Positions 63,086 to 64,000 of a stretch of DNA of 64,000 nucleotides are shown here, piece by piece. The stretch's first letter is position 1. Every line of letters starts with the position of its first letter. Below the pieces are notes generated by a model. The model ran no database searches and was not told the origin of the DNA. It was given only the letters and a program-made list of their open reading frames with translations. Source of the stretch: Picochlorum sp. 'celeri' (lineage: Eukaryota; Chlorophyta; Trebouxiophyceae); contig JAACMV010000011.1 of the NCBI GenBank assembly GCA_010909725.1, positions 1,054,001 to 1,118,000 on the forward strand, in the 5' to 3' direction. The translations under genes were made by a program, and so were the position numbers.

Positions 63086-64000
63086 TCAGTGCTCTGATTT
63101 CTGTGGGTGGAATGCATCCACCAGGACTACTTTCGGTTTCAGCATCGATTGGTCTTGGTACGAATACGAAAAGTTCCAGTTGCCAACGCTTGTCGCTCCT
63201 ATTTCCCTCGTCCTGGCGTCAAATGCGACGACAGCGCCCTGGAATCCGGTATCATGCCCAATGACGCTGACGATTCTGGCCATGGCATCGTCTGTTGCCT
63301 GTTGGACATGCATACCATTCCTCATGTTCATGTACACATGAAAGCACGGAAGGAATCTCAGATGCGTATCACCATCACCCGTGGCAGCGCAAGCTCCGAT
63401 TTTTGAATCGGCATATGCAGATCCCCCTGGAACAGCAGCGTCCCCGACTCGTCCAGGAATTTTGTACTTGAGCCCATTTGTGGATGAGCCGGCTACAATG
63501 GAATTCTTTCCATCCACAGCAATCATCGAAATGGTGTCATGACCTCCAGGTTGCGATTGGTATTGATTGCTATATGATTTTGACACGGACACCTTGTGAT
63601 TGTGATACGGCCCACAATGCGTTGCAGGATCTGGAACAAGGCCTGCATCCTTCTTCCAAAAATTTGGCTGGCAGTTGTGTGCTTTCCACTCCTGGGATTC
63701 CCTTTTCGATTCATCAGTCGCCAATGTATCATACACCTTGATTCCAAACTGAGAGGCAAAGGCCGTGGCTTCCTCTCCCGCGAGAATGGAATGATGTGTC
63801 TTCTCTAAAACTGCCCTGGCAGTTTTTATCGCATCCCTCACTCGTCTCAAATTTGCCACTGCACCAACATTCAATGTATCCCCATCCACCAATAAAGCAT
63901 CCAAACTCGTCTCACCACTCTCATCTGGGCTACCCCCAAAACCCACCGTGTGATCGCATTGGTCCTTTTCGCAACGAGTGCATCCGTCAACCACCGCATC
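63086..64000 (-). CDS. AGA: Aspartylglucosaminidase, cut by the right edge
   Basis: Minus strand, open from 64000 to the stop at 63086 (304 codons before the stop); the 5' end lies outside the window. The visible part contains DGCTRCEKDQCDHTVGFGGS, SPDESGETSLDALLVDG, the cleavage and catalytic site PGGHDTISMIAVDGKN (Thr after Asp), GRVGDAAVPGGSAYADSKIG and GDGDTHLRFLPC. These are the hallmarks of N4-(beta-N-acetylglucosaminyl)-L-asparaginase, an Ntn hydrolase that self-cleaves before the Thr and removes Asn from N-glycans in lysosomes or vacuoles. Confidence 0.95.
   Translation of the reverse strand, partial: DAVVDGCTRCEKDQCDHTVGFGGSPDESGETSLDALLVDGDTLNVGAVANLRRVRDAIKTARAVLEKTHHSILAGEEATAFASQFGIKVYDTLATDESKRESQEWKAHNCQPNFWKKDAGLVPDPATHCGPYHNHKVSVSKSYSNQYQSQPGGHDTISMIAVDGKNSIVAGSSTNGLKYKIPGRVGDAAVPGGSAYADSKIGACAATGDGDTHLRFLPCFHVYMNMRNGMHVQQATDDAMARIVSVIGHDTGFQGAVVAFDARTREIGATSVGNWNFSYSYQDQSMLKPKVVLVDAFHPQKSEH

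Overview
This window is nuclear DNA of a small-genome eukaryote, most likely a green alga (chlorophyte, prasinophyte-like). It is gene-dense: about 40 protein genes in 64 kb, on both strands, often 15 to 100 bases apart. It has short GT-AG introns (61-202 nt) and secreted, mitochondrial and plastid-type proteins. The lineage call rests on a plant-type TOM5, a NEF1-like membrane protein, a DUF599 protein, a CbbY-like plastid protein, a TMEM14/FAX-type protein, a MET1-type DNA methyltransferase with two RFTS regions, and TGTAA motifs just after many stop codons, which is the poly(A) signal known from chlorophytes. CD36, a roadblock dynein light chain and L-gulonolactone-oxidase-like enzymes show it is not a land plant. 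Species cannot be named from sequence alone.

Layout. 0-4.3 kb: an edge-truncated gene, a plastid-type membrane protein, an LRR protein and a BEM46/ABHD13-type hydrolase. 5-9.2 kb: a cell-surface group (FN3/propeller-like secreted protein, fasciclin protein, HAD phosphatase, fasciclin pseudogene). 9.4-15.9 kb: NmrA-like reductase, CYS12-type cysteine synthase, secreted trypsin, TPR protein, ATX1 copper chaperone. 16-20 kb: a degenerate CbbY-like HAD protein, an F-box/JmjC protein, a disordered protein. 20.6-25.2 kb: an intronless DNMT1/MET1 methyltransferase. 26-36 kb: a CaaX protein, IleRS, COA6, SNRNP27, ankyrin-DHHC acyltransferase, DUF599 protein, roadblock, THG1. 36.6-46.1 kb: sedolisin, KH-domain protein, Na+/H+ exchanger, TPR/HAT protein, TOM5. 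46.2-50.2 kb: two tandem secreted lactone oxidases with gene-conversion tracts; one is frameshifted. 50.8-64 kb: NEF1-like protein, CD36 family, CstF-77, a membrane protein with a histone H1-like tail, TMEM14/FAX protein, derlin, EamA transporter, and an edge-truncated aspartylglucosaminidase.

The genes are mostly housekeeping and do not form one pathway. Loose themes are mRNA processing (SNRNP27, CstF-77, KH protein), mitochondrial biogenesis (COA6, TOM5), ER/lysosomal protein and glycan turnover (derlin, sedolisin, CD36, aspartylglucosaminidase) and secreted surface proteins. I reconstructed 26 introns in 21 genes by joining reading frames; 18 have a GTNCG donor, and in 18 of the 21 genes the first intron lies within the first 230 coding bases. 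The most interesting items are the lactone oxidase conversion/frameshift event, the CbbY-like protein that has lost catalytic residues, the 28-nt COA6-SNRNP27 gap, the RNVSW-motif proteins, and the transmembrane protein with an H1-like tail.
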